A program made the translations under genes and the position numbers. Positions 26,769 to 34,042 of a stretch of DNA of 46,365 nt are shown in pieces. The stretch is taken from NCBI GenBank assembly GCA_020056965.1, contig JAGVGT010000027.1:1-46365 (forward strand). The letters are read 5' to 3'. Source of the DNA: Deltaproteobacteria bacterium. GTDB taxonomy: Bacteria > Desulfobacterota > Desulfobulbia > Desulfobulbales > JAGXFP01. Each line of letters begins with the position of its first letter. The first letter of the stretch is position 1. Below the pieces are notes generated by a model, which saw only the letters and a list, made by a program, of their open reading frames with translations, made no database searches and was not told the origin of the DNA.

Positions 26769-27388
26769 CAGGAAACCAGCAGGCGATAACCATCGCGGAA
26801 GAGCAGCAGGGCAAAAGCCATCAGCAGCAACCCCAGGAAGCGCATGGTCAGAAGATAGCCCCGGCCGCGTAGCAATTCCCGCCAGCGGCCGACCAATTGG
26901 GCCAACACCAGCTTGGAACCAACCAGCATCAGGTAGAAGAGCACCACGAAGCCTGTCGCGGCCGCGGGCGATTCGGACGCAGCCTTAAGCAGGAGCGGGG
27001 CGCCGACGCTGATCCAGAACAGCCAGGGATGAGGACTGCAGAGATTTACCGCCACCCCTTTGGCCAGGGCCCGGTCGCTGGCCGGGGCGGCAGTGGGCAG
27101 GAGTACGCCCTGGGTGCGGAAGTTCCGGTAGCCGATGTTAAGCACCAGCAGCCCGCCGAGGGTGCTGATCGCTGCAAGGACCAGGTTAAAGCGGCTGAAC
27201 TGTTGCACCGCCATTAGGGTAATGGCGACGACCGGCAGGTCGCTGAGCAGCGGAGAGAGGGCGACCTTCACCCCGGCCCGGCTGCCGTGCTGCAGGCTCT
27301 CGCCAATTACCAGGGTAAGCAGTGGCCCGGGGGCAAGGCCAGCCGACAGCCCCAGCAGGCAGCCACTAAGGAGGTAGCCGGTCAGCAC
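26768..27388 (-). CDS. LysE/RhtB-like exporter
   Basis: A 206-residue membrane protein with about six hydrophobic segments and the LysE-type N-terminal motif GLSAGLAPGPLLTLVIGESL. The family exports amino acids or related small molecules. The start is GTG, one base after the stop of the metallo-beta-lactamase-fold gene. The substrate is unknown. Confidence 0.85.
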   Translation of the reverse strand: MLTGYLLSGCLLGLSAGLAPGPLLTLVIGESLQHGSRAGVKVALSPLLSDLPVVAITLMAVQQFSRFNLVLAAISTLGGLLVLNIGYRNFRTQGVLLPTAAPASDRALAKGVAVNLCSPHPWLFWISVGAPLLLKAASESPAAATGFVVLFYLMLVGSKLVLAQLVGRWRELLRGRGYLLTMRFLGLLLMAFALLLFRDGYRLLVS

Positions 27389-27389
27389 T

Positions 27390-28121
27390 TCATTTCATCC
27401 GGCGGATGCGGACCTCGACCTCGGGCAGGTCTTTCAATAGTTCCACCAGCCGGGTCGGGTCGGTGTCGCCGTAGTGATAGGGGTAAACCACCTTGGGCTT
27501 GAAGCCCAGGACCGCATTAAAGACCATTTCCGGGGTCATGGTGTAAGGGAGGTTCATAGGCAGAAAGGCGTAATCGATATCCTCAAGGTTGTCCATTTCC
27601 GGGATGTCTTCGGTATCGCCGGCGATATAGACCCGGGTTTCGTTGAAGGTCAGCAGATAGCCGTTGCCCTCGCCCTTGGGGTGGTACGGCTCGCCGTTGT
27701 CCCGCAGGTGGACCCGGTTATAGGCGGGCAGCGCCATGATCCCGATCCCGCCTATCGCCCGCGCCTCGCCGTTTTTCATGACCTGGCCACCGGGGACCGC
27801 CGACAGGCAGTTTTCGCTGATGATCACGGTGGTGCCGGGCTGACGGGTTTTTTTCAGGGCGACCGGGTCGAGATGATCGGGGTGGTTGTGGGTAATCAGC
27901 ACGATGTCGGCCTTGGGCAGGAAAGCATAATTGGCCGCCTGGCTCCAGGGATCGATCTGGATGACCTGCTTGTTGAACTCCAGCATCAGGGAGCCATGGC
28001 CGAGAAAGGTGGCGACCAGATCGCCGGTGGCGCTGTCCAACACGTCCTTTTCATACAGGGCATGGGCGAAGGTCGGCAAACACAGGCAGATGAACAGGAT
28101 GGCCGGGACCAGTTTTTTCAT
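27390..28121 (-). CDS. Exported metallo-beta-lactamase-fold hydrolase
   Basis: A 243-residue protein with a signal peptide (MKKLVPAILFICLCLPTFAHA) and a metallo-beta-lactamase fold of the UlaG-like group: HNHPDHLD is the metal motif, GDTEDIPEM holds the bridging Asp, and PYHYGDTDP the final His. Metal-dependent hydrolysis in the periplasm is predicted; the substrate is unknown. A longer frame runs upstream, but its N-terminus is low-complexity shadow sequence of the preceding gene. The ATG at 28119-28121, directly before the signal peptide and overlapping the upstream stop by four bases, is the real start. Confidence 0.85.
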   Translation of the reverse strand: MKKLVPAILFICLCLPTFAHALYEKDVLDSATGDLVATFLGHGSLMLEFNKQVIQIDPWSQAANYAFLPKADIVLITHNHPDHLDPVALKKTRQPGTTVIISENCLSAVPGGQVMKNGEARAIGGIGIMALPAYNRVHLRDNGEPYHPKGEGNGYLLTFNETRVYIAGDTEDIPEMDNLEDIDYAFLPMNLPYTMTPEMVFNAVLGFKPKVVYPYHYGDTDPTRLVELLKDLPEVEVRIRRMK

Positions 28122-28333
28122 GACCGCTTCTCCGTTGGTTTCTTTTTGGACCGCGTCTTGGGCGGGCCTTTGCCGGTTTCGCCCGGGTTTTCGGCCGCCG
28201 CCGGGACGAGCCGGATACCCAGGCCGGCGCACTCGGGACACTCTTCGCAGGAGAGGAGAAAACGGCTCACCCCCTTGAAATAACTGACCTGACCAGTGCC
28301 GCCGCAGCCGGGGCAGTCCTCCCTGGCGGTCAT
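28118..28333 (-). CDS. Small DnaJ-type zinc-finger protein
   Basis: A 71-residue protein (MTAREDCPGCGGTGQVSYF...). CPGCGGTG and CPECAGLG are CxxCxGxG motifs like two of the four in the DnaJ zinc-binding domain; an extra CEE pair precedes the second. The C-terminus is Lys/Pro-rich. The frame stays open far upstream, but the upstream part is Arg/Ser/Pro shadow of the FmdE gene, so the start is set at 28333. Its stop overlaps the next gene's ATG by four bases. A metal-binding or chaperone-adaptor role is possible. Confidence 0.72.
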   Translation of the reverse strand: MTAREDCPGCGGTGQVSYFKGVSRFLLSCEECPECAGLGIRLVPAAAENPGETGKGPPKTRSKKKPTEKRS

Positions 28334-28349
28334 CGCGCCAAGCCGCCGC

Positions 28350-28943
28350 TCAGCCGCCCGCGCAGGGGATGCAGAGGGCCTTGTCCCCAACCCCGCGGGT
28401 CCGTGATTCCATGACCTTCTCACCGCACCGCTCACAGCGCAGCGACTGGAGGATGCGGGCCGGGGAGGGCGGCAGCATCTGGGGGCGGGTGATTTGGAAC
28501 AGCTCCGCCTCCGGGGTGTTGAGGACCTCCCGCATCTTGGCGGCCTTGCGGGCCTGGACCAGGGCGACGGTCTCCGGGGCCCGGTCACCGGCGCTGAATT
28601 TTTCCCAGGCGGCCTGCTCCTCTGGGGTTTCGGGAGGCGGCTGCCATTCCACCGCAATCCGCAAGGCCTCGCCGCTGGAACGCTTGAAAAAGGTGTAGAC
28701 CTGCTTGCCGTGGTCCCGAAAGATCAGGTTGCCCTTGCCGAAGGTGCAGCCAGTCAAAACCTGGATGGCGTCCACCGCGCAGGAGTCGTTTTCGACCACC
28801 GCCACCAGTTCTTCATCCTCGGAGCGGTTGATGCCTAGTTCCCGCAGAGCGGCCTGGGCCACCCGGAAACCGAAGGCCAGGCCGGGACAGGTATGGCCGT
28901 GGAATTTGGCCGCCGCCTCAAAACTCGGGTCATTTTCGCTCAT
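28350..28943 (-). CDS. FmdE-family protein with C-terminal zinc finger
   Basis: A 197-residue protein of the FmdE (formylmethanofuran dehydrogenase subunit E) family. The N-terminal signature KFHGHTCPGLAFGFRVAQ (His15, His17, Cys19) is followed by ENDSCAVDAIQVLTGCTFGKGNL. The C-terminus has CERCGEKV and CIPCAGG, a treble-clef-like zinc site. In sulfate reducers such genes are usually found without the rest of formylmethanofuran dehydrogenase, and their role is unsettled (molybdenum/tungsten-enzyme or metal handling has been proposed). It leads a unit with a zinc-finger protein and a metallohydrolase. Confidence 0.88.
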   Translation of the reverse strand: MSENDPSFEAAAKFHGHTCPGLAFGFRVAQAALRELGINRSEDEELVAVVENDSCAVDAIQVLTGCTFGKGNLIFRDHGKQVYTFFKRSSGEALRIAVEWQPPPETPEEQAAWEKFSAGDRAPETVALVQARKAAKMREVLNTPEAELFQITRPQMLPPSPARILQSLRCERCGEKVMESRTRGVGDKALCIPCAGG

Positions 28944-29064
28944 CTCTTCCTCTCCCGGTTAAATCTGGGGACAGCCTCGGCGGCTCGCGTGATAAGTGCT
29001 TGGCAGTCGAGGTCGCGCCCGGTTAGATTGTAACGCCGCTGACTAATTTCCTGCAAGGAACCTT

Positions 29065-29661
29065 ATGACCACCACCATCATTCTGGCCCGCCACGGCGCC
29101 ACGGCCGCCAACCTGGAAGACCGTTTCGCCGGCCGCAGCCCGGAGCCCCTGCATCAGAAAGGGCGCGAGCAGTTGCGGCTGGTGGCCGAAAAGCTAAGAG
29201 AGACCCCGCTCACCGGCGGCATCGTCTGTGGGCCCCTGCCCCGCACCCGGGAATCGGCGGAGATCGTCGGCCGGGAACTGGCGGTTGCGGTGCGAAGCGC
29301 CGAGTGCTTCAACGAAATCTGCATCCCCCACTGGGACGGGCTGACCAAGACCGAGATCCGCCAACGCTTCGGCCCTGAATACCCGACCTGGCTGGACAGC
29401 CCCGATTGCTTCGCCCTACCTGGCTGCGAAACCCTGGCCCAGGTGCAGGCGCGGGCGGTGGCCGGCTTGGAGGATATTTTTACCTCGGCCGCTGGACTAA
29501 CCACACTGGTGATCAGCCACTTGATCGTGGTCCGCTGTCTGGTTCTGCACTACCGGGGGCTGCCGCTCTCGGCCTTCCGCACCATCAAGATTGATAATGC
29601 GGCGCTGACCTGCCTGCGTCGGGATGAAGATGGGGCAACCAGTGTCGAGGCGTTGGTTTAG
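29065..29661 (+). CDS. Histidine phosphatase (phosphoglycerate mutase-like) family protein
   Basis: A 198-residue cytoplasmic phosphatase. The catalytic motif ARHGATAAN holds the phospho-accepting His; GPLPRTRESA provides the second Arg, E-I-C-I-P-H-W-D-G the acid/base Glu region, and VISHLIVVR the second catalytic His. The family includes CobC and broad-specificity sugar phosphatases; the substrate here is not clear. AAGGAA precedes the ATG. Confidence 0.9.
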   Translation: MTTTIILARHGATAANLEDRFAGRSPEPLHQKGREQLRLVAEKLRETPLTGGIVCGPLPRTRESAEIVGRELAVAVRSAECFNEICIPHWDGLTKTEIRQRFGPEYPTWLDSPDCFALPGCETLAQVQARAVAGLEDIFTSAAGLTTLVISHLIVVRCLVLHYRGLPLSAFRTIKIDNAALTCLRRDEDGATSVEALV

Positions 29662-29682
29662 TCTTTAAGAGAAAACGTTATT

Positions 29683-29714
29683 CCGTTCACCCTGAGCCTG
29701 TCGAAGGGTGGCCC
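29683..29714 (+). repeat. Hairpin repeat A, copy 1 (CACCCT/AGGGTG type)
   Basis: CCGTT, arm CACCCT (29688-29693), 11-nt loop GAGCCTGTCGA, arm AGGGTG (29705-29710), then GCCC. Preceded by AAAACGTTATT, which recurs before the copy at 30353. It lies downstream of the histidine phosphatase. Confidence 0.85.
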
Positions 29715-29753
29715 GACCAGATCCGGCACCCCAGAGCGAGGTTGTATGGTGCG

Positions 29754-30194
29754 TCATTTCTCAGGCACGGTTACCTTTCCGAGCAAATGATCTTCTCTAT
29801 CCGAGCCATAGTAGAAAACCTGATAGTCCCCGGAGGGGATGTCTCCCAAGTCAACTCCCGAGCAGACGCATGAGTTATTATTACTCGCCAATCCGGTATC
29901 GACAGAAATTCGGATTTGCTTGTCTTCAACCTTTTTATTGATCTTCGTAACGACCAGAACCGAACTGATCTGTGTTGGCTTTTTCGTGATTGTTGTTAAT
30001 CCGGAAACATCACAGATAACGGGAAGATAAACAGCGCCCAGGGAGTTTTTTGAGGGAGTGTCTACTGCAACCCCGCCCACAGATTCCATGAATTCCCATG
30101 ACTGCCCATAAAACCAATCATAGAGCCCTGCATTGGCAAGTCCGCTACCCAAAAAAACAACTACGGTAACATTCAGCAGCACTCTTAATTTCAT
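29754..30194 (-). CDS. Small secreted protein of unknown function (possible cargo gene)
   Basis: A 146-residue protein with a clear signal peptide (MKLRVLLNVTVVVFLGSGLANA). The mature part is beta-rich with a Cys pair (NSCVCSG) and one more Cys. I recognise no family. A start eight codons upstream is possible, but AAAGGAAAAGC directly before the ATG at 30194 decides for the shorter form. The gene is visibly more AT-rich than its neighbours and uses A/T-ending codons. It is bracketed by repeat A in opposite orientations (29683-29714 and 30243-30269), which suggests acquisition with, or between, those repeats. Confidence 0.7.
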   Translation of the reverse strand: MKLRVLLNVTVVVFLGSGLANAGLYDWFYGQSWEFMESVGGVAVDTPSKNSLGAVYLPVICDVSGLTTITKKPTQISSVLVVTKINKKVEDKQIRISVDTGLASNNNSCVCSGVDLGDIPSGDYQVFYYGSDREDHLLGKVTVPEK

Positions 30195-30242
30195 GCTTTT
30201 CCTTTGTCGGGAAATCAATCAGCCATTTTGCCGCGCCAAGTG

Positions 30243-30269
30243 CCCCTTCGACAGGCTCAGGGTGAACGG
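30243..30269 (-). repeat. Hairpin repeat A, copy 2
   Basis: The inverse orientation of copy 1: on the minus strand CCGTTCACCCT, loop GAGCCTGTCGA, then AGGGG. The outer two bases of the second arm have changed, so the stem is shortened. It sits just upstream of the AT-rich secreted-protein gene. Confidence 0.8.
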
Positions 30270-30346
30270 TTGCCTACGGTTTTCGATTATCGGAGGTGTA
30301 GTTCGAGCCGATCGTGCCAATGCGCTTTTTACAGATTGTCAAAACG

Positions 30347-30694
30347 TTAATCCCGTTCACCCTGACCCTGAGCCTGTCGAAGAATCGAAGGGTGGCCCAG
30401 GTTTCGAGATTGCGCAAGCATTGAAATCTTCTGCCAATCCCCGGCCATCAGCGCCATTTTCTTCTTCCGACTCCAGCCCTTGATTTGGCGCTCGGCTATC
30501 AAGGCCTCCTCCCGGGTCAGGAATTCCTGGGAGAACTGCAATTTCAATGGCCGACGAGTTGCCGTGTAGCCGCCAGTTGCGCCGGAGGTGTGCTCCGCCA
30601 GCCGTTTTTCCAAGTTGTCCGTGTGGCCGGTGTAAAATGAGCCGTCCGAACATTGCAGACGAAAAAGCCCATGCCTACTCCTTGTTTGGGCCAT
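30347..30694 (-). pseudogene. Broken GIY-YIG nuclease gene (7-bp deletion), copy 1
   Basis: The minus strand encodes a UvrC-N/GIY-YIG small nuclease related to the intact gene at 35168. The core CSDGSFYTGHTDNLEKRL and WSRKKKMALMAGDW are preserved. Compared with the other copy, seven bases (ACATCCT) are missing between GTCT and GCAATGT near the start, removing the Tyr-Ile of the first motif (VYIL, the GIY Tyr) and shifting the frame. The native start is at 30672. The open frame now enters from an ATG inside the upstream repeat (30694) and reads RHGLFRLQCSDG. The last residues (HPSILRQAQGQGERD) are encoded by the downstream repeat. Without the first catalytic Tyr the product should be inactive. 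Confidence 0.75.
30353..30398 (+). repeat. Hairpin repeat A, copy 3 (3' end of GIY-YIG element 1)
   Basis: CCGTTCACCCT ... AGGGTGGCCC with two small internal duplications (CCCTGA twice; TCGAAG twice). The outer arms CACCCT/AGGGTG are intact. It forms the downstream end of the broken nuclease element and supplies its final codons. Confidence 0.8.
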
Positions 30695-30719
30695 GCTTCG
30701 ACAGGCTCAGCATGATCGG
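30688..30719 (-). repeat. Hairpin repeat A, copy 4 (5' end of GIY-YIG element 1, CATGCT/AGCATG type)
   Basis: On the minus strand: CCGAT, arm CATGCT, loop GAGCCTGTCGA, arm AGCATG, then GCCC. It is followed by a 19-nt leader ending in the nuclease start codon, exactly as in element 2. Confidence 0.85.
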
Positions 30720-30749
30720 AGTCTCTCCTACTCGCTGACTATCGCGCCT

Positions 30750-32234
30750 TTAAAACTTCGCCTTCCGCCGCAGCTTGGAAGGCAAAATCCCCAACTGTTC
30801 CCGATACTTGGCCACAGTCCGCCGGGCCAACCGGATATCATCCTTCTTGAAGATATCGGCGATGTCGTTGTCGCTCAGGGGCTTGGCCGGGTTCTCGTCG
30901 GCGACGATGGCCTTCAACCGGTTCTTGATGGCGAGCGACGACATGGAGTCGCCGCCGTCCTCGCGTTCGATGGAGGAGGTGAAGAAGTATTTCAGCTCGA
31001 AGATGCCCTGGGGGGTGTGGACGTACTTGTTGCTGGTGACCCGGCTGATCGTCGATTCATGCATCTCGATGTCCTGGGCCACGTCGCGCAGGACCAGGGG
31101 TTTGAGGTATTCGATGCCGCGCTCGAAGAAGTCGCGCTGGAACTTGATGATGGACTCAACCACCCGATAGATGGTGCGCTGGCGCTGCTGGATACTTTTG
31201 ATCAGCCAGGCCGCCGAGCGCATCTTGTCCTGGATGTAGTCCTTGGTGGCGGCCGGGACCTGGCGGTCGCCCCTTAAGACATCGCGGTAGAAGTTGCTGA
31301 TCCGCAGGCGCGGCAGCCCTTCGTCGTTGATCATGATCACGTACTCGCCGTCCATCTTGTAGACGTAGACGTCGGGGATGATGTACTGCGGCTCCTCGTC
31401 GGCGTACTGGCGGCCGGGGAAGGGGTCGAGGTTGATGATCACCTGGTTGGCAGCCTCCACCTCCTGGGGGGTGGCCTTGGTGGCCCGGACGATGCCGGCG
31501 TAGTTGTGGTGCTCAAGCAGGCCCAAATGGTGGCGGACGATCTCCGCCGCCAGAGAATCGCCCAACCCCAGGCGATCGAGTTGCAGCAGCAAGGATTCCT
31601 TGAGGTTGGCAGCGCCGATGCCGGGCGGGTCCATGTCCTGGACCACCGCCAGCATCTTCAGGCCCATCTCCTCGCTACAGCCCATCTCGGCCGTGATCCC
31701 GTTCAGGTCGGTCTCCAGAAAGCCATCGCGATTGAGATTGCCGATGATAAAGTTGCCGACCTCCTGTTCCTCGTCACTGAGGCCGGAAAGGCGGAGCTGC
31801 CATTGCAGGTGGGAGTTGAGGTCGGGTTTGCGGGTCAGGATGTCGAGGCTGGAGGGGGCGTCGGGGTCCTCGCCCAACCGGGAGGTGGTGGGCAGCGATT
31901 CGTACTCGTTGGCGTAGTCCTGCCAGTTGATCTCCTGCAGCGACGAGGGTTCCTCCAGGCGAATCTCGCCGGTGAATTCGCTCTCGGCCGGCTCGGCCGC
32001 CTCGACGGTGCCGTTGAGGCCGACTTCCTCGGGGCCGCCGGTCTCGCCGGGATCATCCTGCTCCTGGGACTGGCTGAGCTCCTCCTCCAGCAGCGGGTTC
32101 TGCTCCATCTCCTGCTGGATAGTGGTGGCCAGTTCCAGCCGGGAGAGCTGGAGCAGCTTGATGGCCTGCTGCAGCTGGGGGGTCATGACCAGCTGCTGGG
32201 CAAGTTTCAAACTCTGTCGTAATTCCAGGGCCAT
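30750..32234 (-). CDS. rpoN: RNA polymerase sigma-54 factor
   Basis: A 494-residue sigma-54. Region I is the Gln/Leu-rich activator-responsive segment (LRQSLKLAQQLVMTPQLQQAI). An acidic region II follows (about 55-115). The core-binding and HTH regions continue (ESTISRVTSNKYVHTPQG), and the RpoN box ARRTVAKYRE closes the protein near residue 475. It directs transcription from -24/-12 promoters with enhancer-binding activators. It lies 33 nt after lptB on the same strand, the common lptA-lptB-rpoN order. The hpf/ptsN genes that usually follow are absent; repeats and the broken nuclease take their place. Confidence 0.97.
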   Translation of the reverse strand: MALELRQSLKLAQQLVMTPQLQQAIKLLQLSRLELATTIQQEMEQNPLLEEELSQSQEQDDPGETGGPEEVGLNGTVEAAEPAESEFTGEIRLEEPSSLQEINWQDYANEYESLPTTSRLGEDPDAPSSLDILTRKPDLNSHLQWQLRLSGLSDEEQEVGNFIIGNLNRDGFLETDLNGITAEMGCSEEMGLKMLAVVQDMDPPGIGAANLKESLLLQLDRLGLGDSLAAEIVRHHLGLLEHHNYAGIVRATKATPQEVEAANQVIINLDPFPGRQYADEEPQYIIPDVYVYKMDGEYVIMINDEGLPRLRISNFYRDVLRGDRQVPAATKDYIQDKMRSAAWLIKSIQQRQRTIYRVVESIIKFQRDFFERGIEYLKPLVLRDVAQDIEMHESTISRVTSNKYVHTPQGIFELKYFFTSSIEREDGGDSMSSLAIKNRLKAIVADENPAKPLSDNDIADIFKKDDIRLARRTVAKYREQLGILPSKLRRKAKF

Positions 32235-32267
32235 GTGCGCTTATTTCTCCGCTCCCGCTGCCGGGGG

Positions 32268-32990
32268 TTACATGCTGAAGTGTTCACCCAGATACATTTT
32301 TCTGGCCGCTTCGCTGTTGACGATCTCGGCGGCCGGTCCCTGGGTGAGGATCTGGCCGCTGCTGAGGATATAGGCGGTGTCGCAGACCGCCAGGGTCTCA
32401 CGGACATTGTGGTCGGAGATCAAAACCCCGAGGCCGCGTTCTTTAAGGTCGCCGATGATCAACTGCAGGTCGGCCACCGACAAGGGGTCGATCCCGGCGA
32501 AAGGCTCATCCAGCAAAATGAAACGGGGCTTGGTGGCCAGGGCCCGCATGATCTCGACCCGGCGGCGTTCCCCGCCGGAAAGCGAGTGGGCCTGATGGCC
32601 GGCCAGATAGCCGATCTTCAGATCCTCCATAAGCTGGGCAATACGCTCCTTGATCTTCTTGCGCGACAACCCCAGGGGTTCGAGGATGATCCGGACGTTC
32701 TCCTCGACGGTCAGCTTCTTGAAAACCGAGGAGTCCTGGGCCAGGTAGGAGATGCCCTTCTGGGCCCGTTTATGGATGGGCAGGGCGGTGATGTCCTCGC
32801 CGTCCAGCTTAACCGAACCGCTATCGGGCCGGATGAAACCGGCGATCATATAAAACGAGGTGGTCTTACCCGCCCCGTTGGGACCGAGCAAACCCACCAC
32901 CCGGCCGGTTTCCACCTGCAGGCTGACGCCGTCCACCACCCGCCGCTTCTTGTAATGCTTGGCGATCTCTATGGTTTCCAATATTGACAC
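32268..32990 (-). CDS. lptB: LPS export ABC transporter ATP-binding protein LptB
   Basis: A 240-residue cytoplasmic ATPase of the LptB2FG complex. Walker A GPNGAGKT, signature LSGGERRR, Walker B ILLDEPFAGIDP and the switch His in ISDHNVRETL are present, as is the LptB-typical GISYLAQDSSVFKKLTVEEN Q-loop region. It powers lipopolysaccharide transfer from the inner membrane across the periplasm. Confidence 0.97.
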   Translation of the reverse strand: MSILETIEIAKHYKKRRVVDGVSLQVETGRVVGLLGPNGAGKTTSFYMIAGFIRPDSGSVKLDGEDITALPIHKRAQKGISYLAQDSSVFKKLTVEENVRIILEPLGLSRKKIKERIAQLMEDLKIGYLAGHQAHSLSGGERRRVEIMRALATKPRFILLDEPFAGIDPLSVADLQLIIGDLKERGLGVLISDHNVRETLAVCDTAYILSSGQILTQGPAAEIVNSEAARKMYLGEHFSM

Positions 32991-33002
32991 GGCGTACTAC
33001 CC

Positions 33003-33575
33003 TCAGGGCTTTTTCCCGGTCTTGGCATCCGGGTAGAAGAAGGCCTTGACCCGTTCGCCCACCCCGGAATTCTTGCGCTCGACCACGCTCTTGCCCTCGT
33101 CGAGATAGAGGACGATGCGCTCGCCGGTCACCAGGTTGTTGTCCTGCCAGACCTTGGTGTTGCCGGTGAGGATGATCTTGCGTTCGCGGGAGAAATATTC
33201 CAGCTGGTCGCCGGTGGCGGTCCATTGCAGTTTGACGATTTCGACCTCGCCGTTGGCGGTAAGACGGTCGATGTCCTTGGTAACTTCAGCGGCGCTGGTT
33301 TTGGCGGCGGCGTCGGGCTGGACCTTCTGGTAGAAGACGGTCATCCGGTCCGCCTTGATGGCCAGATCGGCCTGGTGGGCCTCGACGTTACCGACGAAGA
33401 GGACCGATTCGGTTTTCTGGTCCGATTCCATCCGGTCGGCCTCAATGTGGATCGGCTCCTTGCTGAGATCGATCTTCTTGGCCGCTTCCTCGGCTTGGCT
33501 GAAAGCTGGATGGAAAAGCATAAGGGCCAGGGTGGCAATCCCGACTTTCCCGAATTTATGGAGATGTGCAAACAT
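33003..33575 (-). CDS. lptA: LPS transport periplasmic protein LptA (OstA-like)
   Basis: A 190-residue protein with a signal peptide (MFAHLHKFGKVGIATLALML ... FSQA) and an OstA/LptA beta-jellyroll (PIHIEADRMESDQKTESVLF, GNVEAHQADLAIKADRM). LptA monomers stack head to tail to bridge inner and outer membranes. An open frame runs about 75 codons upstream without ATG (a TTG at 33699-33701 is possible), but the signal peptide begins at the ATG at 33575, which is chosen. lptC and kdsC, the usual upstream neighbours, are not present. Twelve bases separate it from lptB. Confidence 0.9.
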   Translation of the reverse strand: MFAHLHKFGKVGIATLALMLFHPAFSQAEEAAKKIDLSKEPIHIEADRMESDQKTESVLFVGNVEAHQADLAIKADRMTVFYQKVQPDAAAKTSAAEVTKDIDRLTANGEVEIVKLQWTATGDQLEYFSRERKIILTGNTKVWQDNNLVTGERIVLYLDEGKSVVERKNSGVGERVKAFFYPDAKTGKKP

Positions 33576-34042
33576 TGATGCTCTCGTCAAAAGGTTTGAC
33601 CATCGAAGGGCCTTCAGAGCTGGGTCCGGCCGGGCGGATTTTCCCCCACCGGCCGGGCAACAACGCCACTGTACTTCCTCTGCTTGCAATTGTAAAGCCA
33701 ACTGGCAGGGGGGATCGTATCGAACCTGGTTAACGGCCCGTAATACGCCGGGCCAGACCCGCAGTTCGGCCAGGGCTAGAAAGCGCCGCCAGCGGCTGCC
33801 GGTTTTTTTCTACTTTGCGGCGGCCAGCCTGGCCGGTTAGTTGGTTAACCCATGATGCAAGCCGGGGAGGGCGGGACACCCAGCGTTTAAGGACGGCCTC
33901 CCCGGCGACCAGATGCCGCCCAGCCTCCCAACCCGCCCGCGAACTTTTCTTTACAGATCAACGTCCTGTCATTATGATGTTTTCCCTCATTCCGGGGGTA
34001 CCGGAAAGGCTCATTACCATTAAACTAACTTAAGATAACGCC
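33576..34042. other. 467-bp intergenic region between divergent lptA and argB
   Basis: No gene supported. The minus strand stays open in the lptA frame back to a TAG near 33808 (residues such as RRFLALAELRVWPGVLRAV) but lacks an ATG or GTG. I see no match to LptC; a decayed upstream gene is possible. The region holds the argB promoter candidate at 33950-33978 and presumably the lptA promoter. Confidence 0.5.
33950..33978 (+). promoter_or_regulatory. Sigma-70-type promoter of argB
   Basis: -35 TTTACA (33950-33955), 17-nt spacer, -10 TATGAT (33973-33978). Transcription would start near 33985, giving a leader of about 58 nt before argB. It is the first strong promoter-like pair of the arginine cluster. 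Confidence 0.6.

Noticed and set aside
28334-28657. Upstream extension of the small zinc-finger gene
   Set aside because: Translation is Arg/Pro/Ser-rich shadow of the FmdE gene; the real protein starts at 28333.
33576-33808. In-frame open stretch upstream of lptA, possible lptC remnant
   Set aside because: No ATG or GTG, no recognisable LptC motif, and the signal peptide of LptA begins at 33575.
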